From Paenibacillus sp. FSL H3-0469 (lineage in GTDB: Bacteria; Bacillota; Bacilli; Paenibacillales; Paenibacillaceae): a stretch of 64,000 bases of DNA. The notes below the pieces were generated by a model, which saw only the letters and a program-made list of their open reading frames with translations, had not been told where the DNA came from and searched no databases. The stretch is from contig NZ_CP150302.1 in assembly GCF_038051945.1 (NCBI RefSeq), positions 6,882,001 through 6,946,000 on the forward strand. Reading direction: 5' to 3'. The stretch's first letter is position 1. Each line of letters opens with the position of its first letter. Position numbers and translations under genes: made by a program. Positions 17,088-24,716 of the stretch are shown here, one piece after another.

Positions 17088-18236
17088 ATGAATTTTCTAA
17101 AGTTTCGCCTTTTATATGGGATAATTATGCTGTCTTTAATCTTTTCTGGCTGTACTTATGCGAAAAAAGAGAAGGTTGCTGAAGGTGTGGTTGGAAAGCA
17201 AGTTGCGACAAATGAGATAAATAATGTTCACTCCACTATTACATCACGTGAGTATATTCTAAAGGACAGCTCGAACTCGGTGCTTACACCGGAAAATATC
17301 GGCAGTCTTGATAACCGTATTATGGAGTTTGCGCGCAACGAGATATTTGCAAGGCATGGGTATGTATTCAAGCGGAAGGATTTGCAGGACTATTTTGCCG
17401 CCAAGCCATGGTATCAGCCAGACGCTACTTATAAGGAGCATCTTAACCCGGCGGAGAAACAGAACGTTGCGTTACTCCATGACTACGAAGCCAAATACGC
17501 TGACTATAAGCTTGAACCTGCCCATACAGATGACGTCCATTTACGGAGTTACATAGGCGATTCGAGCTTTAAACAGAAGAAGATGATAGTGGATCTGAAC
17601 GGAGATGGCCGTGAAGAAGAGATTAAGTTAATCCCTCCTGAAACGGAATTAGGGGCTTTCAAGTTGAAGGTGAAGGACATCACGATGGAGTTGGGCAGTG
17701 AGCTGCTTCCTTATCTGGATATTGTCGATTTGAATATTGACGATCCATATTTCGAGATTGCACTTCAAATGGATTCGCAAATGGATTTTCTACGATCAAC
17801 ATCTTTCTATGTCTATGACGGTGAAACCCTCAAGCGGATAGGTGAACTTCCCGGTTTCTCGGCACACAGCTTGATGTTTGATGGCCATGGGCGAGTGGTC
17901 AGCGCAAAAGAAAGCAAGGATTTTCAAACCTGGTTCCGTGATTTGGTTTTTCGTCTAAATATCGATCATTCTCTTCAGGAAGAGCACCAGGATTTTTATC
18001 CGATGGACCCCCCAACGCTTTTATCGATTAAAAAGGAAATTACTGTGCAGTTTCATATTGATGATACGGACGAAGCCTTTTCGCTGGAACCCGGAGACAA
18101 AGTGAAATTTATGGGTGATGATAAACTCGGCCATATCAAGTTTCAGACCAGCACGGGTAAGGAAGTCTGGTACACAATGGGCGATGAGGATGTAGACTAT
18201 AGTGATTTTTTTGATGGGTTGATTTTATATGATTAG
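17088..18236 (+). CDS. YARHG-domain lipoprotein
   Basis: The N-terminus has a lipobox, LIFSGC, so the mature protein is probably lipid-anchored on the outer face of the membrane. Residues about 75-145 form a YARHG domain: NEIFARHGYVF, then DYFAAKPWYQP, then LNPAEKQNVALL. The rest includes a predicted VCBS-like stretch with DLNGDGREEEIK (about residue 167), a calcium-type loop motif. The C-terminal part is not recognised. ATG at 17088 has GGGTGG in front. YARHG proteins are secreted or extracellular, often with a linked sensor or peptidase role; function here is unknown. It likely shares a transcript with the preceding secreted-protein gene. Confidence 0.8.
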   Translation: MNFLKFRLLYGIIMLSLIFSGCTYAKKEKVAEGVVGKQVATNEINNVHSTITSREYILKDSSNSVLTPENIGSLDNRIMEFARNEIFARHGYVFKRKDLQDYFAAKPWYQPDATYKEHLNPAEKQNVALLHDYEAKYADYKLEPAHTDDVHLRSYIGDSSFKQKKMIVDLNGDGREEEIKLIPPETELGAFKLKVKDITMELGSELLPYLDIVDLNIDDPYFEIALQMDSQMDFLRSTSFYVYDGETLKRIGELPGFSAHSLMFDGHGRVVSAKESKDFQTWFRDLVFRLNIDHSLQEEHQDFYPMDPPTLLSIKKEITVQFHIDDTDEAFSLEPGDKVKFMGDDKLGHIKFQTSTGKEVWYTMGDEDVDYSDFFDGLILYD

Positions 18237-18618
18237 ACGGAGGATGACGTTATGGACCTGTTGTAAAAAGTCGGTTTGAACACTTATTTATTCTCACAGG
18301 TGGTAGAATTAACGAGTAATCAATCGTTTAAATAAAGAGGAGCTTTAATACAATAATGCGGCAGTCTAGGACTTTTTCAGTTCAAGGCTGTTTTTTTATT
18401 GGAGTCCATTTACTGCTTTTTCTCAGGTTATGATAGTTCTATTATTCATAAATCCGTATAGGTCAGCACATCAGTCATTAACTTTTCTCCGAACAGAACA
18501 TGTTTAAGAAATTCACGAAATCCGCCCCTCATAGGTCTAAAGTTTTACATTCAAAAGGAATTCTATTCCTAAATGGAGAATATTGAACTATGAAAGTATG
18601 ATTTCGGAGGGATATTAT
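18237..18618. other. Intergenic region before the Mrr-like gene
   Basis: About 380 bases without a supported gene. It contains a T8 run (about 18390-18398) without a clear hairpin before it. Nothing else was recognised. Confidence 0.4.
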
Positions 18619-19350
18619 TTGGCAAGAAGAAAAAGCAAAGCTAAACAGGAAGAAGAATTTTTTCAGGGATTAGCTGGTTTAGCAGCAGTGGGGTTGGCAT
18701 TTGGAGGCTATTATGTAACGAAAACTATCCAAGGTGCTGTAGTCGGAGCAATAATTGGTATTGCTGTAGTAACGGTAATAATGATTATTATTGGACAAAA
18801 ACGTGCTGAACGTCTGAAAAAGTCAGGGATTGCCGACATTGACAAGATGGAAGGAGTTCAATTCGAGAGATACTTAGGCCATGTATTCCGATCTCAAGGT
18901 TATAAGGCCGAAGTAACAAAGGCTGCTGGAGATTATGGGGCGGATCTGATTATCCAGAAGGATAATAAAAAGATTGCTATTCAAGCTAAACGCTACAGTA
19001 AAAATGTTGGCATCAAGGCTGTGCAAGAGGCGCAGGCATCTATTGCTCACTATGGAGCGTCAGAAGCCTGGGTTGTATCCAACAGTGATTATACAACGGC
19101 TGCTTATGATCTGGCGAAATCCAACAGAGTAAAGCTAATTAACCGTGAGTCACTGATTGAGATGATTCTTGCCATGAATCCGGGAGCAGCACCTTCACCT
19201 AGAGCAGTAATTACTGAGGTGCCGGTAGATGAATACACCTGTCCAAAATGTGGGAGCAAGCTTGTTCTGAGAAATAGCTCAAAGGGTCAATTTTACGGCT
19301 GTAGCAGCTTTCCAAAATGCCGGCATATCAAAACGATAGAAGTAGTATAG
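18619..19350 (+). CDS. Membrane-anchored Mrr-like nuclease with zinc ribbon
   Basis: TTG at 18619 is chosen: CGGAGGG at 18605-18611 has normal spacing. The protein (243 aa) starts with a basic segment, then two hydrophobic helices (about 16-65). It continues with a restriction endonuclease-like Mrr_cat domain: FERYLGHVFRSQGY, GDYGADLII and IQAKRY supply the expected Asp and Gln-Ala-Lys catalytic core of the PD-(D/E)XK fold. The C-terminus has a topoisomerase-type zinc ribbon (CPKCGSKL, later CSSFPKC). Related proteins may act on foreign or modified DNA; on a mobile element it could serve in exclusion or defence. The membrane helices plus zinc ribbon arrangement is common in this family. Confidence 0.85.
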   Translation: MARRKSKAKQEEEFFQGLAGLAAVGLAFGGYYVTKTIQGAVVGAIIGIAVVTVIMIIIGQKRAERLKKSGIADIDKMEGVQFERYLGHVFRSQGYKAEVTKAAGDYGADLIIQKDNKKIAIQAKRYSKNVGIKAVQEAQASIAHYGASEAWVVSNSDYTTAAYDLAKSNRVKLINRESLIEMILAMNPGAAPSPRAVITEVPVDEYTCPKCGSKLVLRNSSKGQFYGCSSFPKCRHIKTIEVV

Positions 19351-19481
19351 CTTGTAGATAAAAGCAATAACTTTTCGTGAAGGAAGAAATAGTTGTCTAA
19401 TCGCTCTAAAAATGAGCGTTATTATTAAATTAGAGGTGAAAATCAAATTGTGGTCGAAATAGAAAATTGGGAGGTGTAGTA

Positions 19482-19745
19482 ATGCAGATAATAATTCCGA
19501 TTGAATCATTAGATACTGAAACTAAGAGAAAGATTTATGAAGTACAAGGTAAACTGAAGAATGAAACAGCAGAATTGTCTGACATTGGAATTATCATGAA
19601 TGTAGTTCAGAAATATCCTAACGCTTTGAATTCTTATGGGATAACTTTGGTAGCAAGAATTGCAGAAGTTCACTTTAAACATCCAGAATACGTGGATTAT
19701 GAGTATACTTTGGAGAATTTAAATGCGGCATCTGGACTTGTATGA
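19482..19745 (+). CDS. Small hypothetical protein
   Basis: 87 residues, with GGGAGGTG 4-5 bases before the ATG at 19482. Predicted mixed helix, soluble, with no recognised motif. It lies between the Mrr-like gene and a strong terminator, and is the last rightward gene before the convergent ImmA/ImmR operon. Confidence 0.65.
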   Translation: MQIIIPIESLDTETKRKIYEVQGKLKNETAELSDIGIIMNVVQKYPNALNSYGITLVARIAEVHFKHPEYVDYEYTLENLNAASGLV

Positions 19746-19763
19746 ATTAATGTAATAAGGGGG

Positions 19764-19806
19764 TATAGAATTCTGCCCGCGCTAGGAAATCAGGCAGAAT
19801 TCTATA
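19764..19806. terminator. Terminator between convergent transcripts
   Basis: A perfect 14-bp stem (TATAGAATTCTGCC and its complement GGCAGAATTCTATA) with a 15-base loop. It lies just after the small gene ending at 19745 and before the leftward ImmA gene ends, so it can stop both transcripts. The T-tract is weak. Confidence 0.7.
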
Positions 19807-19829
19807 TTCTTTATGAATGTTTGTGTCTG

Positions 19830-20264
19830 TTATTCATAAGTTATTTTTTTTAGTTGTTCCAAGCCCGCAGGCACCCCGTATATAGCCGCAGCTTCTTGTA
19901 CCGTGAAATTCTTATGTTTAGATTCATACAGCAATTCATCCGGCATCAACAACTCCACAGCAAATTGATTCGCTTCCCGTTCTATCCGATCCACAGAGTA
20001 AAGAGTATGTCTTCGGAGAAATGGAGTATTCACATTTAGATGTAAAATGACATGCCCTAATTCATGAGCACATGTAAAACGTTGGTCCTGCTGAGAAGCA
20101 GTGTTGTTAATATGTATCATCTGTAATCGACGACTCGAATTATAGTATCCTAACATGTCACCCAACAATTCAAAAAGAACCAGGATGTTTTTCTGGGATG
20201 CAATTTCAAAGGGGTCATTGGTTCTGTGTTTCTTGATCAGTTGGGTTACAGTAGTTTTGATCAT
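19830..20264 (-). CDS. immA: ImmA/IrrE-type zinc metallopeptidase
   Basis: 144 aa. The zinc-binding HELGH motif (about residue 66, CAHELGHVILH) with EREANQFAVELLMP downstream is the signature of ImmA/IrrE peptidases. In ICEBs1 and phage phi105 the homologue cleaves the ImmR repressor after DNA damage or cell-cell signalling and thereby switches on excision. The gene follows the repressor gene at 20283-20762 by 18 bases on the same strand, with AGGAAAGGGA before its ATG, so they form an immR-immA operon. The partner is therefore the repressor upstream. Confidence 0.9.
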   Translation of the reverse strand: MIKTTVTQLIKKHRTNDPFEIASQKNILVLFELLGDMLGYYNSSRRLQMIHINNTASQQDQRFTCAHELGHVILHLNVNTPFLRRHTLYSVDRIEREANQFAVELLMPDELLYESKHKNFTVQEAAAIYGVPAGLEQLKKITYE

Positions 20265-20282
20265 GCTGTATCCCTTTCCTAA

Positions 20283-20762
20283 CTAATCTCTGTATTTATT
20301 TGGAGTAAACTTTTGCTTGGAAAGTTCTCTGGCTAATCGCAAAGAATTTTCCAGCGAAATCGCAAATAACCGCTTCGTTTCCTCATCCATGGGTTCTCCA
20401 TTAAAAGCCAGTGCCTCATTGGATTCGAGATCAGCAAGCACACGTTCAAGGTCTTTTCCAATGTCTTTTTCGTCTTTATCTGTGAGTTTGTAGTAGGGAT
20501 CGATATTGTTAGTTTCTTGTTTCTCTTCTTCAATTTCCTTTTTTCTACTTGGTGTTTTATCGTCAGTCTCACCTAACAGATAGTCGGTAGATACATTAAA
20601 GAAATTTGCCAATAAGATAAGACGATCCCTTCTAGGGATTGAATTTGAAGCTTCTAGTCTTCGGATCGTTGCTGAAGGAATATCTAATTTAATAGCTAAT
20701 TGATCTTGAGTAAGACTGCGTTCAATTCGGAGTTCTTTTAATCGATCATTAAATATTGACAT
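20283..20762 (-). CDS. immR: ImmR-like Xre-family repressor
   Basis: 159 aa. The HTH lies at residues about 5-60 (LTQDQLAIKLDIPSATIRRLE), followed by a charged linker and a helical C-terminal domain, probably for dimerisation and ImmA contact. ATG at 20762 is favoured over the GTG at 20771 because GGCGGTG is 7 bases upstream. It is divergent from the xre gene at 20913, and the 150-base gap holds palindromic operators. By analogy with ICEBs1 ImmR, it would repress the rightward early promoter and control its own gene. Confidence 0.88.
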   Translation of the reverse strand: MSIFNDRLKELRIERSLTQDQLAIKLDIPSATIRRLEASNSIPRRDRLILLANFFNVSTDYLLGETDDKTPSRKKEIEEEKQETNNIDPYYKLTDKDEKDIGKDLERVLADLESNEALAFNGEPMDEETKRLFAISLENSLRLARELSKQKFTPNKYRD

Positions 20763-20797
20763 ATTGTTCACCGCCTATTTTTAGCATAGCCTAAAAT

Positions 20798-20812
20798 GTT
20801 CGTAAAATAAAC
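20798..20812. promoter_or_regulatory. Imperfect operator near the immR promoter
   Basis: GTTCGTAAAATAAAC keeps the left half of the operator consensus seen at 20844 and 20878. It lies about 35 bases upstream of the immR start, near a possible minus-strand -10 (TATGCT), so it could serve autoregulation. Confidence 0.5.
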
Positions 20813-20836
20813 GTTCACTTAATGAGCTTTTTTATA

Positions 20837-20865
20837 TTGACACGCTCGTTATACGAACATATAAT
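20837..20865 (+). promoter_or_regulatory. Early rightward promoter
   Basis: Consensus sigma-A promoter: TTGACA at 20837-20842, 17-base spacer, TATAAT at 20860-20865. It drives the xre gene and probably the whole early operon. The spacer contains the palindrome at 20844-20858, so repressor binding would directly block RNA polymerase. Confidence 0.9.
20844..20858. promoter_or_regulatory. Repressor operator in the promoter spacer
   Basis: GCTCGTTATACGAAC is a 15-bp interrupted palindrome. The same pattern recurs at 20878-20892 and 21184-21198. Its place between -35 and -10 is the classic position for repression. Confidence 0.85.
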
Positions 20866-20877
20866 GTGATTATTAAA

Positions 20878-20892
20878 GTTCGTAAAACGAGC
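20878..20892. promoter_or_regulatory. Repressor operator downstream of the promoter
   Basis: GTTCGTAAAACGAGC, close to the inverse complement of the 20844 site, lies 34 bases further on, about three helical turns, which would favour cooperative binding. It sits in the 5' leader of the xre gene. Confidence 0.85.
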
Positions 20893-20912
20893 AAATGAAA
20901 GGTGGGGGGAAA

Positions 20913-21122
20913 GTGAAAGAAAAGCGTGAGAATCTTATTACTGCAAGAAAAAAGAAAGGATGGACTCAAGAAGAACTTGCAAAATCGGTAGGGATATCAA
21001 GGGCTTACTTAGCTAATATTGAAAGAGGAGAGCATGATCCCTCTCTGAAGGTTGCACAGCTAATATCATACCAATTAGAGTTAAGTGTGGATCTTATTTT
21101 TTTTCAAAGTGTTGCTCGTTAA
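20913..21122 (+). CDS. Small Xre-family regulator
   Basis: 69 aa, almost only an HTH (ENLITARKKKGWTQEELAKS, SRAYLANIERGEHDPS). GTG at 20913 is used: the AAAGGTGGGGGG run lies just before it, whereas the upstream ATG at 20895 has none. As first gene of the early operon, divergent from immR, it is placed like Xis/Cro-type regulators of ICEs and phages and could counteract ImmR. A third operator at 21184 follows its stop. Confidence 0.85.
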   Translation: MKEKRENLITARKKKGWTQEELAKSVGISRAYLANIERGEHDPSLKVAQLISYQLELSVDLIFFQSVAR

Positions 21123-21183
21123 AAGAACTATTTTTTTGGTACACCTTTTAAATAAAATTTCTAACTATAATTATGTAATTAAT

Positions 21184-21198
21184 GTTCGAAATACGAAC
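21184..21198. promoter_or_regulatory. Third copy of the repressor operator
   Basis: GTTCGAAATACGAAC is a near-perfect palindrome of the same class as those at 20844 and 20878. It lies between xre and the next gene, so it may control a second promoter or act as a roadblock. Confidence 0.75.
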
Positions 21199-21252
21199 AA
21201 TTTGATGAGTATTATTCATTTTTTTAAAATAAGTAATGGGAGGTGAAAAATC

Positions 21253-21456
21253 ATGGTTGTCCCTCGATCATCCCGGCATACACATAATGCCAGGGGGGAT
21301 GCTGGCATGATTGTTGCAACCTACACATTTGGTGAGACAAAGGTTCATATCTGCGATGACCATCTGGTTACAGACCCGGATGAACGGGAGAGAGTGGAGA
21401 CTGCGATTGCTGATGCCGCTTGGGTATGCCTACAAGACACAGCAGAACTGGAATGA
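21253..21456 (+). CDS. Small hypothetical protein of the early operon
   Basis: 67 aa, with a good GGGAGGTG 9 bases before ATG at 21253. The sequence contains THTFGETKVHICDDH-like residues, a His/Asp-rich pattern that could bind metal, but no family is recognised. An internal ATG at 21307 could be an alternative start. Confidence 0.55.
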   Translation: MVVPRSSRHTHNARGDAGMIVATYTFGETKVHICDDHLVTDPDERERVETAIADAAWVCLQDTAELE

Positions 21457-21589
21457 AGCAAACATTATCATTATAGCCTTTGTAGAGTGTTTATATAAGG
21501 AACTACTTCATAATTTAGAACTCATTCACTTTTAAATAATCTGATGCAGAGCATGGAATTTACTTGAATGAAGAACAGGAGCAAGTGGC

Positions 21590-22033
21590 ATGGGGAAATT
21601 ATTAAGCATTGCTCAGCGGCTGGTGAACAAGTCACAAGAGATTGAAGCAATAAAAGAAGAACGTCATTCTTTGTTTTCAGAAATAAAAGCTAATGAAGAA
21701 CAAATTATTGAAATGCATTACGAAATGGAGTTCAAAAGGCTTGAATGTATGTACTTAAAGCAAGAGCAGATCAAAGTATTAAAAAATCATACAGATGTAT
21801 ATGACATGCAGGTCTACCAACAACAACTGAAACGTCTGGAGTCCATCATAAATCGTTGCATATCTTCTATACTCAAACGCCTTTTTGAGGGAGGGTATGG
21901 TCAGGAATTAAAAAAGCGTGGACTTATCAAAGAGTTCATAGAAGTAAGTCCACCTCTGGCTCATCAAGGGTGTGTGATTCAAGGTGAATTCGTTCACAAA
22001 AGTTCTCTAGTACGGAGAGTTCCAGATGAGTGA
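21590..22033 (+). CDS. Hypothetical coiled-coil protein
   Basis: 147 aa, with AGGAGC before ATG at 21590. Residues about 12-100 are strongly helical with a heptad pattern (KSQEIEAIKEERHSLFSEIK onwards), indicating a coiled coil. The C-terminal 40 residues are non-helical. No family is recognised. The stop overlaps the next start (22026) by 8 bases, so translation is coupled. Confidence 0.65.
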   Translation: MGKLLSIAQRLVNKSQEIEAIKEERHSLFSEIKANEEQIIEMHYEMEFKRLECMYLKQEQIKVLKNHTDVYDMQVYQQQLKRLESIINRCISSILKRLFEGGYGQELKKRGLIKEFIEVSPPLAHQGCVIQGEFVHKSSLVRRVPDE

Positions 22034-22220
22034 GTGGGACAAATTGGAGTTTGCCGATGCGCTGTCCGTCAGATTTATGCAGCTTACCGTTTTGGTTAAT
22101 GCGACAAATGAAGATCCGAGTCGTGAAGAGGCGGAGCAAGAGCTCCACCTTCTACGTACCGTTATTCTGGATCTTCCGAAAGACATTTTGGATTTAGTTA
22201 GGCAGCGTATTTCCTTATAG
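22026..22220 (+). CDS. Small hypothetical helical protein
   Basis: 64 aa, acidic, with a GGAGAG site inside the end of the preceding gene. Likely three helices (DKLEFADALSVRFMQ, EEAEQELHLLR). Family unknown; typical small early gene of Firmicutes phages. Confidence 0.6.
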   Translation: MSEWDKLEFADALSVRFMQLTVLVNATNEDPSREEAEQELHLLRTVILDLPKDILDLVRQRISL

Positions 22221-22351
22221 AGTGGGACAAGCCCAGTGTTCATACTGAACGCAATTTTGCACTCAGTTCGTTGTGAGGAAAGGACTTCGGTATTCCTAAT
22301 TACTCAACGCAAAATTGCGTTAAGCCCAATCATTAGAATGGGGATGTAGAT

Positions 22352-22555
22352 GTGCGCGCTTTAGTTAACGATAAGCCATTAGTTAAAAGTATGGTTGGGG
22401 AACGGATTTGGGCCTTGAAGCCAGTGGATTCAGTGGCGTTCGATCAGGAGCTTGAAGCGTATTTTGAAAGAGGTTATCCAGGATTCAGGGTTATATCGTA
22501 TGAATACCCTTATATATTCTTAAGTGATGAAAGGGAAGCAAATAAAGCGAAATAG
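22352..22555 (+). CDS. Small hypothetical protein
   Basis: 67 aa from GTG at 22352 with GGGGATG upstream. Soluble, with PGFRVISYEYPYIFLSD near the C-terminus; no family recognised. Its TAG is followed directly by the region of the next gene. Confidence 0.6.
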   Translation: MRALVNDKPLVKSMVGERIWALKPVDSVAFDQELEAYFERGYPGFRVISYEYPYIFLSDEREANKAK

Positions 22556-22588
22556 ATGAAGATTGTTAACCAAAGGAGGACGGTAATT

Positions 22589-22756
22589 TTGCAAGAGTGG
22601 AGCAACAATGCATGCCTTGGTTATGTCCGTGCAGCTTTGTTACGCAAAGGCTGGGCTGAGGATCAGATTAGAGAAGTCGTTCGTGCCGTATATTTTGAAT
22701 TTGATTTCAAGACCATTGAGGAAGCGGCCAAGCTGTATGAAAGATCATTTGATTAA
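22589..22756 (+). CDS. Small hypothetical helical protein
   Basis: 55 aa. TTG at 22589 is preferred because AAAGGAGG (22573-22580) fits it; the ATG at 22556 upstream has no site. Sequence RKGWAEDQIREVVRAVYFEF suggests a small helical protein. Family unknown. Confidence 0.6.
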   Translation: MQEWSNNACLGYVRAALLRKGWAEDQIREVVRAVYFEFDFKTIEEAAKLYERSFD

Positions 22757-22838
22757 CAGGCATATAAGGAGATGTGGCAAGGGGATCTCTTGTACATGAA
22801 ATATGAAAATCAGATAACAACGGAAGGAGTAAATAAAA

Positions 22839-23114
22839 GTGGGGAATACAAACTTATTGCCGGTGATCACGGGCAGGGCTGCTGCAGAATACCTGCAGGA
22901 TTGGCTGTACATCTCTGCAATAGTGAAGGTTGTGTCTGACGACCGAAAGCATCTCTATTTCAGAGGCAAAGATCAGATTGGAAGACGGATGGAATATCGC
23001 GTGGAGACGGTGGCTGAAGACGATTATCACAATATTTATGAACGACCATCAAATTCCCAGCAACCGGAAGAATGGGAATGGGCTGATGCGATCTCAGTGA
23101 AGAGGCAGGGCTGA
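22839..23114 (+). CDS. Small hypothetical protein
   Basis: 91 aa from GTG at 22839 with AAGGAG 7 bases upstream. Predicted beta-rich core (LYISAIVKVVSDDRKHLYFRG, then MEYRVETV). No family recognised. The stop lies about 50 bases before the first hammerhead ribozyme. Confidence 0.65.
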   Translation: MGNTNLLPVITGRAAAEYLQDWLYISAIVKVVSDDRKHLYFRGKDQIGRRMEYRVETVAEDDYHNIYERPSNSQQPEEWEWADAISVKRQG

Positions 23115-23160
23115 TGGAGCTGACCCATGCATTATGGCTGCGCTTATAGCTTCATATGAT

Positions 23161-23234
23161 GATTGACCGCCTGATGATGGCTGGGGGGATACCAGCCGAA
23201 ACCTACCGGTCAGTGCCGGGAAGGTCGCGGAATC
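23161..23234 (+). ncRNA. Hammerhead-type self-cleaving ribozyme, copy 1
   Basis: Type I layout with all core parts. Stem I is CCGC (23167-23170) with GCGG (23227-23230), extended by GATT/AATC around a 2-base bulge. Core CTGATGA is at 23171-23177. Stem II is GGCTGG/CCAGCC with loop GGGGATA. Core GAA is at 23198-23200. Stem III is ACCT/AGGT, then CCGG/CCGG. C17 at 23226 is the predicted cleavage point. One unpaired T (23178) between the core and stem II is unusual. A second copy at 29759 keeps the core but changes both helices in a compensated way. It lies between the gene ending at 23114 and rha, so cleavage would separate those messages. Confidence 0.85.
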
Positions 23235-23316
23235 CGCCGTAGTGGGAGGAATACTCCATCCCCTATGAATGAAGGTATTTAACTCATCAGAACTACATAA
23301 CGAAGGGTGGATGTTA

Positions 23317-24006
23317 ATGACAAACGGACTTACAGTTCAATGGCTTGATGCAAACCAGGAGGAGAACGGCCATTTTGTCTACGTGGAGAATGGACAAGCC
23401 ATGACAGACAGCCGGAGCATTGCGGACAAGTTCGGCAAACGTCATGCGGATATTCTGAGAAGCATTAAGACACTCGAATGCAGTCCCGAATTTACTGAAC
23501 GCAATTTTGCGCTTAGTGAATATTCGGATAGGTCGGGCCGCAAGAATCCCTACTACAAGGTAACCCGGGACGGCTTTGTATTCCTGATTACGGGCTTTAC
23601 CGGCCGTGAAGCGGCGAGATTCAAGGAAGATTATATTGCGGCCTTCAATCAAATGGAGAGCCAACTACAACAACAAGACAGGCTTGATTCGGGACCACCC
23701 AATCCTTTGCTCATTAGCGAAGCGGCGTTTACTCAAATGAAGGAACGCGTACAGGAAGTAGAGCAGCGGCTGGACGATGTTGTCAAGGAAGTCACACTCA
23801 AGACTGTGGAGCAGAAGAAGCTGCATGCGGCTATAGGCTGCAGAGTAATCTTGTTTGCGAATCAAGCAAGTCAGAAGCCGCGATTTTACCGGCAATTGTA
23901 CCGGGCTATCTATGCCGAATTTCAGGTTACTAGCTACAGAGATATCCGCAAAGAAGACTTGGGGAAGGCACTGCAATATGTAGAAGGCTGGAGACCACTA
24001 ACTTAA
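23317..24006 (+). CDS. Rha-family phage antirepressor/regulator
   Basis: About 229 aa from ATG at 23317 with GAAGGGTGG upstream (earlier in-frame ATGs exist at 23269 and 23311). The N-terminal pRha domain covers about residues 10-105: TDSRSIADKFGKRHADILR, NPYYKVTRDGFVFL, then FTGREAARFKEDYI. The C-terminal part (about 135-225) resembles the ORF6C domain with a coiled-coil region before it. Rha/antirepressor proteins act in the lysis-lysogeny type decision of phages and related elements. The gene is preceded by a hammerhead ribozyme and surrounded by palindromic repeats, one of which lies within its coding sequence. Confidence 0.88.
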   Translation: MTNGLTVQWLDANQEENGHFVYVENGQAMTDSRSIADKFGKRHADILRSIKTLECSPEFTERNFALSEYSDRSGRKNPYYKVTRDGFVFLITGFTGREAARFKEDYIAAFNQMESQLQQQDRLDSGPPNPLLISEAAFTQMKERVQEVEQRLDDVVKEVTLKTVEQKKLHAAIGCRVILFANQASQKPRFYRQLYRAIYAEFQVTSYRDIRKEDLGKALQYVEGWRPLT

Positions 24007-24233
24007 CGCGGTTCTGCGCTCAGTTGTTATTCACTCCACCTAATGAGCGATTCTCTGCGTTCAGTGGACTGAACGCAATCTGTCATTAAGCGAATCTAAT
24101 CCATTTTGGGTTAAACGCAGTATTGCGTTCAGTAATTACAGGACAGTGAACGCATTCCTGCGCTGAGCTAGGCAGAGGGGCTGAACGCAATTTTACGCTC
24201 AGTGCTGGGGCATAAGAGGGAGGTGAGGAATTC

Positions 24234-24404
24234 ATGCAGGAAGAGATGACGTTACCCTTACTCGCAACCATCTGGTTTGAACGTAATCCGCTACAGCATC
24301 ATGTGCTAGTCAAGAACATTAGAAGGAGTGAACAACAAAAAAGGTACATAAGCACCGCAAATGCTTACGTACCTAGTCTAACATGCTCAATTATCATCTC
24401 ATAA
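24234..24404 (+). CDS. Very small ORF with strong ribosome site
   Basis: 56 aa starting at ATG 24234, with GAGGGAGGTGAGG before it. Sequence MQEEMTLPLLATIWFERN onwards has no known family. The 3' part contains an imperfect 13-bp hairpin (AGGTACATAAGCA at 24342-24354 with TGCTTACGTACCT at 24362-24374). It lies within the palindromic repeat cluster. Confidence 0.5.
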   Translation: MQEEMTLPLLATIWFERNPLQHHVLVKNIRRSEQQKRYISTANAYVPSLTCSIIIS

Positions 24405-24479
24405 AATATTCAGCAATGCAATTTCTTCACTTAGCGCAATTTTGCGTTCAGTGGACCGGAGTAACAAGGGGGCCATGCA

Positions 24480-24689
24480 ATGAAGCATATCGAACAAATG
24501 GATCTGTTTGATCTCATCGATGTTCAGGTTGAGCATCCGCCAGAGGTCTTGAACGGAATGTACTACGAGCAGGCCACCGGCTTATTTGTGTCGTTCGTAT
24601 GCGGACGCAGACATTATGAGATCCCCGCCAAGGGCTGCGGTCTGAACCGGGAATGGCAGGAGAGAACGAAGCGACTCCGGGCGATCTAG
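24480..24689 (+). CDS. Small hypothetical protein before the replication gene
   Basis: 69 aa, ATG at 24480 with AAGGGGG upstream. Sequence includes EQATGLFVSFVCGRRHYEI and a basic C-terminus. Family not recognised. It stands directly upstream of the O-type replication gene (27-base gap), so it is likely co-expressed with it. Confidence 0.6.
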   Translation: MKHIEQMDLFDLIDVQVEHPPEVLNGMYYEQATGLFVSFVCGRRHYEIPAKGCGLNREWQERTKRLRAI

Positions 24690-24716
24690 GCCCGACAGAA
24701 TACAGGAGGCGATGCC

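Larger units (their letters stand above)
22245..24452. repeat. Dispersed 23-bp palindromic repeat family, ten copies around rha
   Basis: The consensus CTGAACGCAATTTTGCGTTC continued by AGT is nearly its own inverse complement (TGAACGCAA, TT, TTGCGTTCA). Copies: 22245-22267, 22303-22324, 23495-23517 (inside the rha reading frame), 24002-24024 (over the rha stop), 24042-24064, 24069-24090, 24111-24133, 24145-24167, 24181-24203 and 24430-24452. Both orientations look alike. Several copies carry matching changes in both arms, others are decayed. In rha it encodes LTERNFALSE-like residues of the conserved domain. Confidence 0.9.

Noticed and set aside
22935..22960. CTGACGA followed closely by GAAA, like a hammerhead core
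   Set aside because: No room for stem II between the two core parts, no pairing for stems I and III, and it lies within a coding region.
24342..24374. 13-bp hairpin considered as an attachment site or terminator
   Set aside because: Has one mismatch, no T run, and lies inside a small reading frame; nothing ties it to recombination.
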